A stretch of 64,000 nt of DNA from Flavobacteriales bacterium (GTDB lineage Bacteria > Bacteroidota > Bacteroidia > Flavobacteriales_F > PHOS-HE28), in the NCBI GenBank assembly GCA_016721825.1, contig JADKHI010000005.1, forward strand, positions 184,095-248,094. The letters run 5' to 3'. The notes under the pieces are model-generated. The model made no database searches, had not been told where the DNA came from, and was given only the letters and a program-made list of their open reading frames with translations. The stretch's first letter is position 1; each line of letters begins with the position of its first letter. Below are positions 63,956 to 64,000 of the stretch, piece by piece. A program made the position numbers and the translations under genes.

Positions 63956-64000
63956 ATGACCATCACGAAGTACCGCCTCCCAAGGCACCGCGCTGCATCC
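63956..64000 (+). CDS. Possible start of next gene, cut by window edge
   Basis: An ATG at 63956 opens 15 codons (MTITKYRLPRHRAAS) to the window edge. The stretch 63858-63955 before it contains no gene. With so few residues no family can be named, and a frame error is possible given the quality here. Confidence 0.25.
   Translation, partial: MTITKYRLPRHRAAS

Noticed and set aside
1..64000. tRNA, rRNA, CRISPR or transposon
   Set aside because: I looked in the intergenic gaps on both strands and saw no cloverleaf, spacer array, transposase motif or terminal repeats; gaps are too short for most.

Overview
The window is GC-rich chromosomal DNA from a member of the Bacteroidota, most like a high-GC Flavobacteriales-type environmental lineage. 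The evidence is a type IX secretion (T9SS) sorting domain, a lipoprotein with a gliding-motility C-terminal domain, an exosortase with a PID-CTERM-like substrate, a relA/spoT-fur-purA order familiar from this phylum, and TAnnTTTG-type promoter boxes close to start codons. Most of the window is one large surface-glycan (exopolysaccharide or O-antigen) locus. I see no tRNA, rRNA, CRISPR array or insertion sequence, and no gene-free stretch longer than about 220 bases.

Layout. 1-7065 (minus): metallophosphoesterase, CotH-like kinase, O-antigen ligase-like protein, second CotH-like kinase, small membrane protein. 7136-12836 (plus): a T9SS protein, three coupled secreted paralogues with a phage-tail-fibre-like front half and an eight-cysteine back half, then an MBOAT acyltransferase and an SGNH-like partner. 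12838-14896 (minus): glycosyltransferase and nucleotide-sugar epimerase. 14965-18580 (plus): glycosyltransferase, DltA-like adenylating enzyme, carrier protein, GNAT. 18577-22238 (minus): glycosyltransferases, epimerase, membrane protein. 22336-23436 (plus): subclass B1 metallo-beta-lactamase-like lipoprotein and a small membrane protein. 23466-38812 (minus): fifteen tightly packed genes (UDP-GlcNAc 2-epimerase, acyltransferase, a second MBOAT/SGNH pair, ten glycosyltransferases, methyltransferase). 39029-40843 (plus): GNAT and a sugar- or aminoglycoside-kinase-like protein. 40912-48139 (minus): WbqC, aminotransferase, FkbM methyltransferase, Wzt/Wzm ABC exporter, Wzc tyrosine kinase. 48357-49603 (plus): PID-CTERM-like protein, exosortase and a partner membrane protein. 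49660-64000: mostly housekeeping genes (glyA, thioesterase, lipoprotein, HTTM/DUF5819 pair, TMTC-like protein, fumarylacetoacetase, relA/spoT, fur, STAS, purA, rsmF-like, tonB-like).

How the parts fit together. Epimerases, aminotransferase, WbqC, methyltransferases and acetyltransferases would make modified sugars. About fifteen glycosyltransferases would assemble them. Wzt/Wzm would export the chain under Wzc control, and the O-antigen ligase-like protein would attach or polymerise it. Two MBOAT/SGNH pairs would decorate it. The first pair, together with the DltA-like enzyme and its carrier protein, contains every functional class of a Gram-positive Dlt (D-alanylation) pathway. This is my best candidate for an undescribed system.

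Quality note. From about 49.7 kb to the end nearly every gene is interrupted by single-base frameshifts, yet the conserved protein continues in another frame. I read this as uncorrected sequencing or assembly error, not gene decay. Upstream of that point only the wzc gene shows such a break.
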